Counted from the first letter of the stretch, positions 45,034 to 53,821 are shown. The stretch is DNA of 64,000 bases from Leptotrichia buccalis C-1013-b (GCF_000023905.1 NC_013192.1:2401611-2465610), one strand, 5' to 3'. The notes: generated from the sequence alone by a model not told the origin. Program-made: numbers and translations.

Positions 45034-46082
45034 TATTTCCCCTCCATTCCTTCATTTCTTAATTTATCAGATTCCTCTGATTCAAAAGGAGATTTTATTT
45101 TGGGAGCACCGTCAACATAAAGCCACGATTTTACAAGGTGTCCATTTCCCAAATCAATCATTGGAGGTTTTCTTTCATAATCAATTTTCATTGCATATTC
45201 AGAACGTGCCGCAAACGGATCTCCTACAGGCGGTTTTAATAAATCTGGCGGAGTTCCTGGAATGGAAGCCAGCTTTTCTCCAATTTTCATATCCAGTCTT
45301 GGCAGTGATTTTAAAAGTCCCCAAGTATATGGATGTTTCGGATTTTTAAATAGTTCCCTTACAGGAGCTTCTTCCAACTTTTCTCCAGCATACATAACAA
45401 CCACTCTGTCCGCAGTTTCAGCAACTACTCCCAAATCATGCGTTATAAGTATTACAGCAATATTTAATTCTTTTTTCAATTCATTTATCAAATCCAGTAT
45501 TTGCGCCTGAATTGTAACGTCCAAAGCTGTTGTTGGCTCATCACAGATTAATAAATCAGGCTCACACGAAAGAGCAATGGCTATAACCGCCCTTTGTCGC
45601 ATTCCCCCAGAAAATTCATGCGGATACTGCTCAAATCTTTCCTCAGGTTTAGGAATACCAACTTTTCTAAGCATTTCGATAGCCTTCTGTCTTGCTTCTT
45701 CCTTTGTTACTTTTTTATGAATCAAAATCCCTTCCATAATTTGCTTTCCAACTTTAATAGTCGGATTAAGCGATGTCATAGGATCCTGAAATATCATCCC
45801 AATTTTACCACCACGAAGCTCACGCATTCTCTCAAGAGAAGCCTTTACCAAATCCTCACCGTCAAAAAAAATCTCACCATTCTTAATTTCCCCTGGCGGC
45901 ATCGGTATTAATCTCATAATCGTCTGTACAGTAACTGATTTCCCTGAACCAGATTCTCCAACGATCGCAAGTGTTTCTCCACGATCTACAGAAAAGTTAA
46001 TCCCTCTAAGAGCCTGAACTTCCCCAGCGTATGTATTAAAAGAAACACTCAAGTCCTTTACTTCTAATAATTTTTTTCCCAT
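45033..46082 (-). CDS. oppD: Oligopeptide ABC transporter ATP-binding protein OppD
   Basis: A 349-aa ATPase subunit. Walker A GESGSGKSV, signature FSGGMRQRAVIAIAL, Walker B LLICDEPTTALD, and the C-terminal HPYTWGLLKSLPRLD oligo_HPY extension are intact. Unusually, the Cys ligands of the Fe-S cluster found in some OppD tails are absent; the tail reads PVGDPFAARSEYAM with no Cys. It follows oppC after a 363-nt gap carrying a repeat, so it may have its own promoter. Confidence 0.94.
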   Translation of the reverse strand: MGKKLLEVKDLSVSFNTYAGEVQALRGINFSVDRGETLAIVGESGSGKSVTVQTIMRLIPMPPGEIKNGEIFFDGEDLVKASLERMRELRGGKIGMIFQDPMTSLNPTIKVGKQIMEGILIHKKVTKEEARQKAIEMLRKVGIPKPEERFEQYPHEFSGGMRQRAVIAIALSCEPDLLICDEPTTALDVTIQAQILDLINELKKELNIAVILITHDLGVVAETADRVVVMYAGEKLEEAPVRELFKNPKHPYTWGLLKSLPRLDMKIGEKLASIPGTPPDLLKPPVGDPFAARSEYAMKIDYERKPPMIDLGNGHLVKSWLYVDGAPKIKSPFESEESDKLRNEGMEGK

Positions 46083-46445
46083 TCTCTAATCCTCTCTGTA
46101 TTAATATGGATTGTTTTTACATAATTTTTATAACTAAATACCTTTTCTTTATTAACTCTATTTATTTTTAATTCATTTGATTTTTTTATTTAATTATTAA
46201 AGCAAAATTTCGTTAAAGAAAAAATAACTGTTTGAGATTTTGAAACATATTTTAAATTATATACGATTATTCATATTAAAATAACTTATATTCAAAATCG
46301 AGTTTTATTTTTTCTTTATAAGAAAGTTTTGCGTAAAGCGGGGATGCAAGGGTATGGCGTTTGATACCCTTGCTTAAATAAACTAAAATAAATGAAATTA
46401 AGAAAAATAATATTAAATTATAGAATAGTAAATTTTATAAAATTT
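46083..46445. other. Intergenic gap splitting oppC and oppD
   Basis: A 363-nt break within the opp gene run. It holds repeat A1 (46200-46374), inserted in the orientation opposite to opp transcription, and AT-rich flanks with no gene. Most opp operons have oppC and oppD touching, so the repeat may have separated them. Confidence 0.6.
46200..46374 (+). repeat. Intergenic element, family A copy 1
   Basis: A 175-bp element. Imperfect inverted arms at 46202-46244 and 46291-46332 (both contain AAAGAAAAAATAA or its complement) can form a long stem. A conserved TTTTGCGTAAAGCGGG follows, then a terminal hairpin GCAAGGGTAT (46346-46355), loop GGCGTTTG, ATACCCTTGC (46364-46373). The inverted copy at 57677-57851 is nearly identical in the arms. 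No T-run follows the hairpin, so it is not a simple terminator. Confidence 0.75.
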
Positions 46446-47411
46446 TTAATCTCTTAATTTTGGATTTAGTGCATCATTTAAAGCATCCCCAACTATATTA
46501 AATGCCAATGTAATTAATGAAATTACAACTGATGGAATAACAAATAAATATGGATATGAAGTCATATTTACGAAACCATCAAATACCAAGTTTCCTAATG
46601 AAGCCTGTGGAATTGGCACTCCAAGTCCGATGAAACTTAAAAATGCTTCTGTAAAGATAATGTTTGGTATATCTGTTGTAAGTCTTATTATTATTACACT
46701 TAATGTATTTGGAATTAAGTGTTTTAAAGTTATCCACAAAAAATTTCCACCAAGTGATTTTGAAGCTAGTACAAATTCATTTTCTTTAATTTTTAGTACT
46801 TCTCCACGAACTAATAGTGAATAATTTAACCATCTTGTCAATGACATTGCGATAATTATTGTTTTTACACTATTTCCCATAACAACCATTAATAAAATTA
46901 TATAAATCATTGATGGGATGATTAGCAAAATTTCCACAATTCTAGTCATTATTGTATCAATAATTCCACCAAAATATGCTGACACAGCTCCATAAATTGT
47001 TCCAAAAACAACACAAATTGCAGCTGTTATTAACGATAATTCCATTGAAATTCTTATTCCTTGTGAAAGTCTTGCAAATAAATCACGCCCAAGGTTATCC
47101 GTTCCTAAATAATGCCCTTTTGCAAGTCCTTTGGCTGGACTTAAAAATTTTGCTGATAAATCTTGAGCTCTGTAGGAATATTTTGTCATATGCTGTCCAA
47201 AAATTGCTAAAAATAAAAAAATAAGTGTTATTCCTAAAAATGATAGAGCTAGCTTATTTTTCTTAAATCTTCTCCATCCATCCTGCCAAAATGTTAAACT
47301 TGGTTTGTAGATTTCTTCACTTTGAGTGGTATCTGCACCTACGATTTTAAAATCTTCAGGTGTTGGTATGTAATTGTTTTCAGTTATAATTTTTCTTGTA
47401 TTTTCTGCCAC
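46446..47411 (-). CDS. oppC: Oligopeptide ABC transporter permease OppC
   Basis: A 321-aa inner-membrane permease with six helices and an N-terminal cytoplasmic tail. YLGTDNLGRDLFARL is the OppC N-terminal hallmark, and the EAA loop reads EFVLASKSLGGNFLWITLKHLIPN (EAA---G). FIGLGVPIPQASLG near the end is also family-typical. It overlaps oppB by 1 nt (ATGA). Confidence 0.94.
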   Translation of the reverse strand: MAENTRKIITENNYIPTPEDFKIVGADTTQSEEIYKPSLTFWQDGWRRFKKNKLALSFLGITLIFLFLAIFGQHMTKYSYRAQDLSAKFLSPAKGLAKGHYLGTDNLGRDLFARLSQGIRISMELSLITAAICVVFGTIYGAVSAYFGGIIDTIMTRIVEILLIIPSMIYIILLMVVMGNSVKTIIIAMSLTRWLNYSLLVRGEVLKIKENEFVLASKSLGGNFLWITLKHLIPNTLSVIIIRLTTDIPNIIFTEAFLSFIGLGVPIPQASLGNLVFDGFVNMTSYPYLFVIPSVVISLITLAFNIVGDALNDALNPKLRD

Positions 47412-48391
47412 TATACCTCATCTCCTTTTCCAAGTTTAATCTTAGGATCAACTAAAACATATACAATATCCACAAGTATCATCATAATTATAAGAAATAT
47501 CGCATAAAACACTGTAACTCCAAGAACCATCGTATAATCCCTGTCATTTATACTATCTACGAAATATTTCCCTAATCCCGGAATCGAAAACATCTTTTCA
47601 ATTACAAATGACCCTGTCAAAACTGCCGCAATTGTTGGTCCCATTATTGTAATAATTGGTAAAATTGCATTTCTTAAAGCATGTCTAAAGACTATATTTT
47701 TAGGTTTTACCCCTTTAGCAATAGCTAACCTTATATAATCCTGTCCCATTACTTCAATCATCTTATCCCTTAACAGACGAGCTATCAAGGCAACTGTATA
47801 AAGTCCCAATGCTACAACTGGCAATATTTTTTTCTCAGGACTGTCCCATCCTGATAAACGTATTCTAAAAAATTCAGGTAAAAATCCATTTTCAATTAAA
47901 ATTCCATTGTGTATATCAACGAAATATTTCTGCATAAGCCCCGCCAATACAAAACTTGGTACAGATATTCCAATTATTGCTATAATCATAGATAATTTAT
48001 CCTGATATTTTCCTCTCTTTAACGCTGCAATAATTCCAAGTGGAATCCCTAGAACTAATGCAAAAATAATAGACCTAGCTCCTAAATCTGCTGATACAAA
48101 AAAACTTTTATTAATAACATCATTAACTGTTCTTCCACGAACTTTCATAGATGCTCCTAAGTCTCCTTTTGCTATATTTTTTAAGTATTCAACATATTGT
48201 TCACCAAGTGGTCTGTCCAAATGATATTTTGCCATTAGATTTTCTTTTACCTTAGGCGGAATTGCTTTTTCACTTTGAAACGGATCCCCCGGCAGCATAT
48301 GTATAAGAAAGAATGTAATTGTAATAACTAGCCACAACGTTACGAGTCCCATTGCAATTCGTTTAATCAAAAATTTTAAAATATTTTTCAT
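47411..48391 (-). CDS. oppB: Oligopeptide ABC transporter permease OppB
   Basis: A 326-aa permease, partner of OppC. It begins with a hydrophobic helix after LIKRIAMGLVTLWLVITITF and has LPGDPF, QYVEYLKNIAKGDLG and the EAA loop YIRLAIAKGVKPKNIVFRHA, all typical of OppB/DppB. It is the first gene of the opp run; AAAGGAAG precedes the ATG and a promoter lies 36-65 nt upstream. Confidence 0.94.
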   Translation of the reverse strand: MKNILKFLIKRIAMGLVTLWLVITITFFLIHMLPGDPFQSEKAIPPKVKENLMAKYHLDRPLGEQYVEYLKNIAKGDLGASMKVRGRTVNDVINKSFFVSADLGARSIIFALVLGIPLGIIAALKRGKYQDKLSMIIAIIGISVPSFVLAGLMQKYFVDIHNGILIENGFLPEFFRIRLSGWDSPEKKILPVVALGLYTVALIARLLRDKMIEVMGQDYIRLAIAKGVKPKNIVFRHALRNAILPIITIMGPTIAAVLTGSFVIEKMFSIPGLGKYFVDSINDRDYTMVLGVTVFYAIFLIIMMILVDIVYVLVDPKIKLGKGDEV

Positions 48392-48426
48392 ACTCGCTTC
48401 CTTTCAATAAAATTTTATATACCTAT

Positions 48427-48456
48427 ATTATATCTTATACTTAGCTATATTTGCAA
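48427..48456 (-). promoter_or_regulatory. Promoter of the opp operon
   Basis: Minus strand: -35 TTGCAA (48451-48456), 18-nt spacer, -10 TATAAT (48427-48432). Confidence 0.55.
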
Positions 48457-48550
48457 GTGATTTGTTTTCAAATATATATTTTTTTATCATTAATTTATTA
48501 TATCGTTAAATATATTATCTCTTAATTTAATATATTTATAATTATTTAAC

Positions 48551-48591
48551 AAAAAATAGTCTAAAATTTCATATTAAATAAAAATTTAGAC
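48551..48591 (-). terminator. Terminator of the lysozyme-like gene
   Basis: Minus strand: GTCTAAA (48591-48585) pairs with TTTAGAC (48565-48559), extended by A-T pairs, and the sequence TATTTTTTG follows. Confidence 0.65.
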
Positions 48592-48647
48592 CATTATTGA
48601 TACTATTTTAAAATTAAATTTAAAAATTATAATAAATTCTAGAATTT

Positions 48648-49511
48648 TTAATTTTTATATGTATTACAACGATTTAACCATCCAGCAAGCCATTTTCTCT
48701 CATTTCTTGCAGGATCAGAATTTTTTACACGTCTTTCCAGCACAAATTTTGCAGAATCGCTAAATTCTACAAGAGCCGCTTTTCCGCTGCCAGTTCCTTT
48801 CATATTTTCTAGAACTTGAAGAAGTCCCCAGCCTTCCCCATTATAAGTTTCAGTATTTGAACTTCCTTCTCCTTTAAAATTTACATAATCAATTAGTGGA
48901 TACAAACCATTTGGAGAATTTGCCACACGATAAAATTGTTTACGTACATTTTCCTTGTCATTTGTAACTTCCAGCATTTTTTCCAAAGAATTTTCCAGTC
49001 GTTCAAAAATAAATGAAACTTGAATATCTTTTGTATTATAAAGAAAATCGGTCAATTCAGCAATATCCTTATTTCCAGCCGCTTTTAACTTAAAAAGCTC
49101 TTCCCTATTTTCCCAAGGTGCATATTCATTATCTTCTATAATCTTAGGCAATTTCACATTTTTAGATTTATAATATGCTACAAGTTGCGGAAAGCTCTCA
49201 GCAAACCTTCCACGCTGCCCCTGCTTATACCAGATAAAATGCCCAATTCCAAGTGATGGGAAGTTTTCCCCTGTATTCCAGTAAACAAGCTCGTCTTTTT
49301 TCCCGCCAGCCTCATTTTGAAAAATTTTCTCAGCCACAATATTCAATTCAGCTTTTGAGATAGAAAGATTAGCCTTTTTATTCACATCTGTAATATCAGG
49401 TTTAGAAGGTGATTCTGATAAATTTCTGTTAGATAGTGCAAATGATGTTACTGACATAGAAACGACTATAATTCCTGTTAAGATTAATAATTTATTTTTA
49501 TTTTTTTTCAT
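48648..49511 (-). CDS. Exported protein with lysozyme-like motif, function uncertain
   Basis: A 287-aa exported protein. Residues 1-25 are a signal peptide, then a disordered Ser/Pro/Lys linker to about 50. The core has KIFQNEAGG (Glu67) followed about 20 residues later by FPSLGIGHFIWYKQGQRG (GIGH at 88-91). A catalytic-type Glu followed by G-x-G-H recalls the active-site layout of GH24-like lysozymes, which suggests peptidoglycan cleavage. The rest does not match any family I know. It has its own terminator and lies between the PTS and opp operons. Function is an inference. Confidence 0.6.
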   Translation of the reverse strand: MKKNKNKLLILTGIIVVSMSVTSFALSNRNLSESPSKPDITDVNKKANLSISKAELNIVAEKIFQNEAGGKKDELVYWNTGENFPSLGIGHFIWYKQGQRGRFAESFPQLVAYYKSKNVKLPKIIEDNEYAPWENREELFKLKAAGNKDIAELTDFLYNTKDIQVSFIFERLENSLEKMLEVTNDKENVRKQFYRVANSPNGLYPLIDYVNFKGEGSSNTETYNGEGWGLLQVLENMKGTGSGKAALVEFSDSAKFVLERRVKNSDPARNERKWLAGWLNRCNTYKN

Positions 49512-49547
49512 ATTTTCTCTCCTTTTTCCTTAAAACTTTCTAATTAT

Positions 49548-49655
49548 ATATAAAATCACTTTAAAATTAAACTCAAAAATTATAATCACCTGACTTAAAA
49601 TCTATTTTTTTCAATTTGATATTACATTAAAGAGATTTGAATATATTATACAATT
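49548..49655 (+). repeat. Degenerate intergenic repeat, family B copy 3
   Basis: It shares ACTTTAAAATTAAACTCAAA then AATTATAATCA and a later GATTTGAATATATTAT with the copies at 25690 and 29332, in the same order. This is the most diverged of the three. Confidence 0.3.
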
Positions 49656-49853
49656 TTTTAACAATTTTTCCAATTTTTATTTATACTAAATCCCATTATA
49701 AAATAGAAACTACGTTAAGGACAAAAAGTTTTAATCAATAGTATGTAATTCAAAATTTATTAAATATTCGCTATTTAAACGGGAAATAGTATTAGAAATA
49801 AAGATTAAGTATTATGAAATATCAAAGATGATTGACTTTCCTAATGAGCCAAT

Positions 49854-49899
49854 AATAAAAAAACAGCCAAGAAATAATTGATATTTTATGACTGTTTTT
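49854..49899 (-). terminator. Intrinsic terminator of the PTS operon
   Basis: Minus strand: AAAAACAGTCA (49899-49889) pairs with TGGCTGTTTTT (49869-49859), 11 bp with one G-U, then more T. Confidence 0.75.
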
Positions 49900-49973
49900 A
49901 ATTTTTTATAAGAATATCTCAAAAAAATATTCTTTCTACTTTGAATTATAATTTATATTACCATGAAAATTAA

Positions 49974-50363
49974 CTATTTTTTATATTTTTCAACAAACTT
50001 CTGAAGTTCCGCTATTTCTTTTTTAGCTTTATCCGACAAGACTTTTACATCATTAATCATTTGTTTTGAACGTGCTGCAATAAAATCTAGATATTCAGTA
50101 TTTTTAGTTTTTAAATACATTTCCTTGGCATAATACATATCCTTAAAATCATTTTTAGCCTGCTTTATTAACAGTTTTTGCCCAACCATCACTATCAAAG
50201 CTGCTGACAATGCTATTATAGTCCCATATCCCTTAGTAAATGGATACAAAACCATTCCTATAATCATAAGTCCTGTGACCAAAATAGAGCTGTTTTTGAT
50301 ATAGCCTTCCTTAGGAGGAACTTTTACATATTTTTCCACTTTTGAAATCATTTTTTTAAACAT
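49974..50363 (-). CDS. Small membrane protein at the end of the PTS operon
   Basis: A 129-aa protein with two membrane helices (about 27-42 and 47-65) and a long Lys-rich coiled-coil tail (75-129). It is not the DUF956 (ManO) protein that often accompanies mannose PTS genes, and I do not recognise the family. It starts 1 nt after the IID stop, so it is co-translated and likely linked to the transporter, perhaps as a stabilising or regulatory partner. Role unknown. Confidence 0.65.
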   Translation of the reverse strand: MFKKMISKVEKYVKVPPKEGYIKNSSILVTGLMIIGMVLYPFTKGYGTIIALSAALIVMVGQKLLIKQAKNDFKDMYYAKEMYLKTKNTEYLDFIAARSKQMINDVKVLSDKAKKEIAELQKFVEKYKK

Positions 50364-50364
50364 C

Positions 50365-51198
50365 TTATGCCAAAATTCCTAACCAGTATCCTACTATTCC
50401 TATTACAAAGAATCCGAAGATTATCCAAATAGCATTTACTTTTCTCTTTAACAGATGCATACATGCAAATGTAAGCAATAATGCCAATAATCCAGGTAAT
50501 AATGAATCCAGTATACTTTGAACAGTAGTTACAACTTCTTTTCCTGTTTGGTCAGTATATTTAGATAATACTAAAGGCACATTAATTGAAGTCCATTTTG
50601 AAACTAATGCTCCCATTACAAAAAGTCCTAATATAGAAGCTCCTTGAGTTAATTTTTGAATTACTCCACCTTCCATATCTCCAACGATTTCAGTTCCCTT
50701 TTCATATCCGTATTTTAATCCATACCATCTAGTTAAAACTCTTGCGATATTTATTCCAATGAAGAAAATCAATGGACCTAATAAATTTCCTCCAGCTATT
50801 GCAAGTGAAGCTCCAAGAGCTGCTAATACTGGTCTCAAAGTTCCCCAGAAAATAGGATCTCCTACTCCTGCAAGTGGTCCCATAAGTCCAACTTTTATCC
50901 CACTTATAGTCGCATCATCAATATCTACACCATTTGCCTTTTCTTGTTCCATCGCAGCTGTAACTCCCATTATTGTTGAACCTATCCATGGTTGTGTATT
51001 GAAAAATTCCAAATGTCTTTTAAGAGCCGCAGCTTGATCTTCTTTTTTAGAATAAAGCCTTTTTATTGCAGGAATCATTGTTACGCAGAATCCCATTGAC
51101 TGCATTCTTTCAAAATTGAATGACCCTAATAAAGTTGTAGATCTCCAGTACATGCTTTTCAAATCTTTGTCAGTTAATTTTTTTTCTACTTCTGCCAT
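50365..51198 (-). CDS. PTS mannose/fructose/sorbose family IID component
   Basis: A 277-aa membrane subunit. WRSTTLLGSFNFERMQSMGF, the GDPIFWGTLRPVLAALG loop and the terminal membrane helix VIGIVGYWLGIL are diagnostic of EIID of the Man family. With IIC it forms the sugar channel; phosphate comes through IIA and IIB. It lies 12 nt after IIC. Sugar could be mannose, glucose, fructose, GlcNAc or an amino sugar. Confidence 0.93.
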   Translation of the reverse strand: MAEVEKKLTDKDLKSMYWRSTTLLGSFNFERMQSMGFCVTMIPAIKRLYSKKEDQAAALKRHLEFFNTQPWIGSTIMGVTAAMEQEKANGVDIDDATISGIKVGLMGPLAGVGDPIFWGTLRPVLAALGASLAIAGGNLLGPLIFFIGINIARVLTRWYGLKYGYEKGTEIVGDMEGGVIQKLTQGASILGLFVMGALVSKWTSINVPLVLSKYTDQTGKEVVTTVQSILDSLLPGLLALLLTFACMHLLKRKVNAIWIIFGFFVIGIVGYWLGILA

Positions 51199-51210
51199 TT
51201 TTCCTACCTC

Positions 51211-52026
51211 CTATAATCCTTCCAGTTCATCATCCGCTTCGTCTGCAAAGCTGGCTCCTCCGCCATTTCCACCGCTTGGTAAAGCAATAGATGCGTGATA
51301 TTTAGGATTCAATTGAATATATAATATTGCAAGACATAATCCTAATATTCCTAAACCAACTAAGTTAAATTCTGTGAATGCTGCTATTACGAAACCTAAG
51401 AAAAAGAATGGCATTAATGCTTTTGCTTCCATCATATTTATTACCATTGCATACCCAACTACTACTATAAATCCTCCAGCAATTTGAAGTCCTCTTGTAA
51501 TTACTTCAGGAATTGCGTTTAAAGCTCCTTCTACCGCACTTGTTCCTGCAATCATACCTACTAATACAGCTGGAATTGCTACTCTTAATGCCTGTAAAGC
51601 TATTCCTGCCAAATGACACATTTCAATTCCTTTAAAATTAGCCTGTTCTGCAAAGTCATCTGCTTTATGTTGGAAAAAGACTGTTATTGTTCTAACAAAA
51701 ATTGTAAGAACTTGTCCTGCTGCTGCAATCGGTACTGCAACTGCTATCCCTTCTGCAATTGACTGTTTACCTACAATTACTAGTATTGCTGAAATTACAC
51801 TGGCTAGTGCCGCATCAGGCGCCATTGCCGCTCCAACGTTCATCCATCCAAGAGCTATCATTTCAAGTGAACCACCCAATATAATTCCTGTTTTTAAGTC
51901 TCCTAACACTAGTCCTACTAAAGTACATGCCACTAACGGTCTGTGAGTCTGTCTTTCATCAAGCACACTTCCCATACCAGCTATTGCTGCCACAAGTGCT
52001 AACAAAATTAACTGAATAACATTCAT
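51211..52026 (-). CDS. PTS mannose/fructose/sorbose family IIC component
   Basis: A 271-aa membrane subunit of about eight helices. DERQTHRPLVACTLVGLVLGD near residue 24 and GGSLEMIALGWMNVGAAMAPD are EIIC-Man hallmarks. The C-terminal tail is Gly/Asp-rich (GGNGGGASFADEADDELEG) and cytoplasmic. It forms the translocation unit with IID. Confidence 0.93.
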   Translation of the reverse strand: MNVIQLILLALVAAIAGMGSVLDERQTHRPLVACTLVGLVLGDLKTGIILGGSLEMIALGWMNVGAAMAPDAALASVISAILVIVGKQSIAEGIAVAVPIAAAGQVLTIFVRTITVFFQHKADDFAEQANFKGIEMCHLAGIALQALRVAIPAVLVGMIAGTSAVEGALNAIPEVITRGLQIAGGFIVVVGYAMVINMMEAKALMPFFFLGFVIAAFTEFNLVGLGILGLCLAILYIQLNPKYHASIALPSGGNGGGASFADEADDELEGL

Positions 52027-52072
52027 GCTTCTGTCCTCCTAAAAATATTTAATCGTTCTGTGCTTTTATTTT

Positions 52073-52564
52073 TTAATCAAATGAGATAGAATCTAATTTA
52101 GAATTAATATCTTCTTTTGCAGAAGTTACTAATTGTCTCATATCAAGCTCTACACCCATAGATCTCAATTTGTTAAATGCTTCCAAGTCATCTTTATTAA
52201 TCGCAACTGCTTTTGAAATTAATTTATCCCCTTCTTTAAAAGTCATTCCTCCAACGTTTACAGTTTTAATATCTACTCCGCCTTCGATTAATCTAACAAC
52301 ATCTCCAGGGCAAGTAACTAATAACATTACTTTAGTTTTGTCATATTTAGGATTTTTATAAACAGCTATCGCTTTATCAACAGGAATTACAAATGATTTA
52401 ACTCCTTCAGGCGCTACTTGTAATAAAAGGGATTTTCTTATTTTATCTTCTGCCACATCGTCATTTACAGCAAAAATTGCTTCTGGTTTAGTTGCTTTCA
52501 CCCATGAAGTTGCAACTTGCCCGTGTATTAATCTTGAATCTATTCTTGTTAAAACTAATTCCAT
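52073..52564 (-). CDS. PTS mannose/fructose/sorbose family IIB component
   Basis: A 163-aa cytoplasmic phosphocarrier. The phosphorylated His is in RIDSRLIHGQVATSW (His14), and NVGGMTF near residue 104 is the partner loop. Its start codon has only a weak GGAAT nearby; a good AAAGGAG lies about 70 nt upstream on the far side of a hairpin (entered separately). Confidence 0.92.
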   Translation of the reverse strand: MELVLTRIDSRLIHGQVATSWVKATKPEAIFAVNDDVAEDKIRKSLLLQVAPEGVKSFVIPVDKAIAVYKNPKYDKTKVMLLVTCPGDVVRLIEGGVDIKTVNVGGMTFKEGDKLISKAVAINKDDLEAFNKLRSMGVELDMRQLVTSAKEDINSKLDSISFD

Positions 52565-52575
52565 AATTCTATTCC

Positions 52576-52638
52576 GTTACTGAAAATTCGTGACTAAATT
52601 CACATTTAATATAAAAAATTTTTCAGTAACTCTCCTTT
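52576..52638 (-). promoter_or_regulatory. Hairpin between Shine-Dalgarno and start codon of the IIB gene
   Basis: Minus strand: AAAGGAG (52638-52632), then GTTACTGAAAA (52630-52620) pairing perfectly with TTTTCAGTAAC (52586-52576), then GGAATAGAATT and the ATG at 52564. Folding the stem brings AAAGGAG to about 13 nt from the start. Confidence 0.5.
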
Positions 52639-52693
52639 CATTTTGATTTTTTTTGTACTTTCAAATTTAAATTTCCTGTTACACTTTACGTTC

Positions 52694-53137
52694 TTACAAA
52701 TCCAGCTCATCTGAATCATCATCGTCATCAACAGCATCTGCACTAAATAATTCGCTAAAAATCTTAATTCCATTAATTCCTGAATTTTTTGCCACTTGAA
52801 CTAATTCAGAAACATCATTTGTTTCTTCCCTTGCATCTAAAACTTCCAGAAGCATCGGAACATTAACCCCTGTTATTACATCTGTATTTTCTGTTTCGGC
52901 AACTACTCTACAAGCTGCATTATAAGGGCTTCCACCAAACAAATCTACTAAAAACAAAGTCCCTTCACTGTCATATTTTGAGATAATATTATTATATTTC
53001 TCAATCAAATCTTCAGGTCCTTCTCCTGGTACAAATGTTACAAAATCAAGCAGTTCGCTTTCACCTAAAACCATTTTTGTCAAATTAACGGTTTCTTCCG
53101 ACATTTTTCCGTGTGTTGCAACAATTAAATTAATCAT
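52694..53137 (-). CDS. PTS mannose/fructose/sorbose family IIA component
   Basis: A 147-aa phosphocarrier accepting phosphate from HPr. The active His is in LIVATHGKMSE (His9), and TLFLVDLFGGSPYNAA is the conserved partner segment. The tail is acidic (DAVDDDDDSDELD). The start at 53137 has AAAGGAG about 8 nt upstream; an ATG at 53155 sits before this site. First gene of the PTS operon. Confidence 0.92.
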   Translation of the reverse strand: MINLIVATHGKMSEETVNLTKMVLGESELLDFVTFVPGEGPEDLIEKYNNIISKYDSEGTLFLVDLFGGSPYNAACRVVAETENTDVITGVNVPMLLEVLDAREETNDVSELVQVAKNSGINGIKIFSELFSADAVDDDDDSDELDL

Positions 53138-53200
53138 TTCCGCTTCTCCTTTCAAATCAAAAATTTTTATTTAAACATAAATTATTTACTCCATAATTTA

Positions 53201-53228
53201 ATTATACCCTGTTAAATAATATTGTCAA
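53201..53228 (-). promoter_or_regulatory. Promoter of the PTS operon
   Basis: Minus strand: -35 TTGACA (53223-53228), 16-nt spacer, -10 TATAAT (53201-53206). No catabolite-response dyad is evident. Confidence 0.7.
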
Positions 53229-53281
53229 CACTATTTTGAAAAAAAAATTACATTTTACTTTATATTCATTTTTCTATTTCA

Positions 53282-53332
53282 GAAATAAAAAAAGACATAA
53301 CTATGATCCTTTTCATAAAATTATGCCTTTTT
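53282..53332 (-). terminator. Terminator of the metallophosphoesterase gene
   Basis: Minus strand: AAAAAGGCATAA (53332-53321) pairs with TTATGTCTTTTT (53300-53289), 12 bp with one G-U, then T-rich sequence. Confidence 0.8.
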
Positions 53333-53368
53333 ATAATATTCTAGAATTAAGTCAAAAAATAATCTGAA

Positions 53369-53821
53369 TTATTTTAATATTTTTTGCTCAAATTTTTTCC
53401 CGCCATAATAGATAGCATATTTTTTATCTTGTAAAGCTCCTGGATTTATAAATACTATTCCGTTTTTCTCTGTCAGAAATTCCTTATGTGTATGTCCAAA
53501 AACACAGATTTCAGCTTTTTCAAGATGTGCTTTTTTTTCTAATTCATCAAGCGTCATTTTTACGCTAAATAGATGCCCATGTGTCAATAATACTTTTTTC
53601 CCCATCAAATCAAATATTTTAGTTTCCCTTGTCTCATAATCATCCATATCAGTGTTCCCTTTCACAATAGCAAAAAGTACATCCCTGTAAACTAACGACA
53701 TATCAATAGCATCTGTACTATGATCTCCCGCAAAAATTACGATTTCTGGACTCTCCAGATCCATTACCTGCTGAAAATAATCAAGCCTTCCATGACTATC
53801 AGAACAAATTAATACTTTCAT
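53369..53821 (-). CDS. Metallophosphoesterase of the YfcE/MJ0936 family
   Basis: A 150-aa binuclear-metal phosphodiesterase. The motifs CSDSHGRLD, FAGDHST, VKGNTD, LTHGH and FGHTHKE are complete and ordered as in YfcE and MJ0936. These enzymes hydrolyse phosphodiesters in vitro; physiological substrates are unclear. The start at 53821 has GAGGAG 6 nt upstream. Transcribed alone. Often annotated 'phosphodiesterase YfcE-like'. Confidence 0.88.
   Translation of the reverse strand: MKVLICSDSHGRLDYFQQVMDLESPEIVIFAGDHSTDAIDMSLVYRDVLFAIVKGNTDMDDYETRETKIFDLMGKKVLLTHGHLFSVKMTLDELEKKAHLEKAEICVFGHTHKEFLTEKNGIVFINPGALQDKKYAIYYGGKKFEQKILK

Larger units (their letters stand above)
49512..49973. other. Intergenic region between lysozyme-like gene and PTS
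   Basis: These 462 nt hold the lysozyme-like gene's upstream sequence, a family B repeat copy (49548-49655), an unassigned stretch (49680-49850) without a usable frame on either strand, and the PTS terminator (49854-49899). Confidence 0.5.

Noticed and set aside
49680..49850. Possible insertion-sequence remnant upstream of the PTS terminator
   Set aside because: No reading frame, terminal repeats or recognisable transposase motif could be supported.
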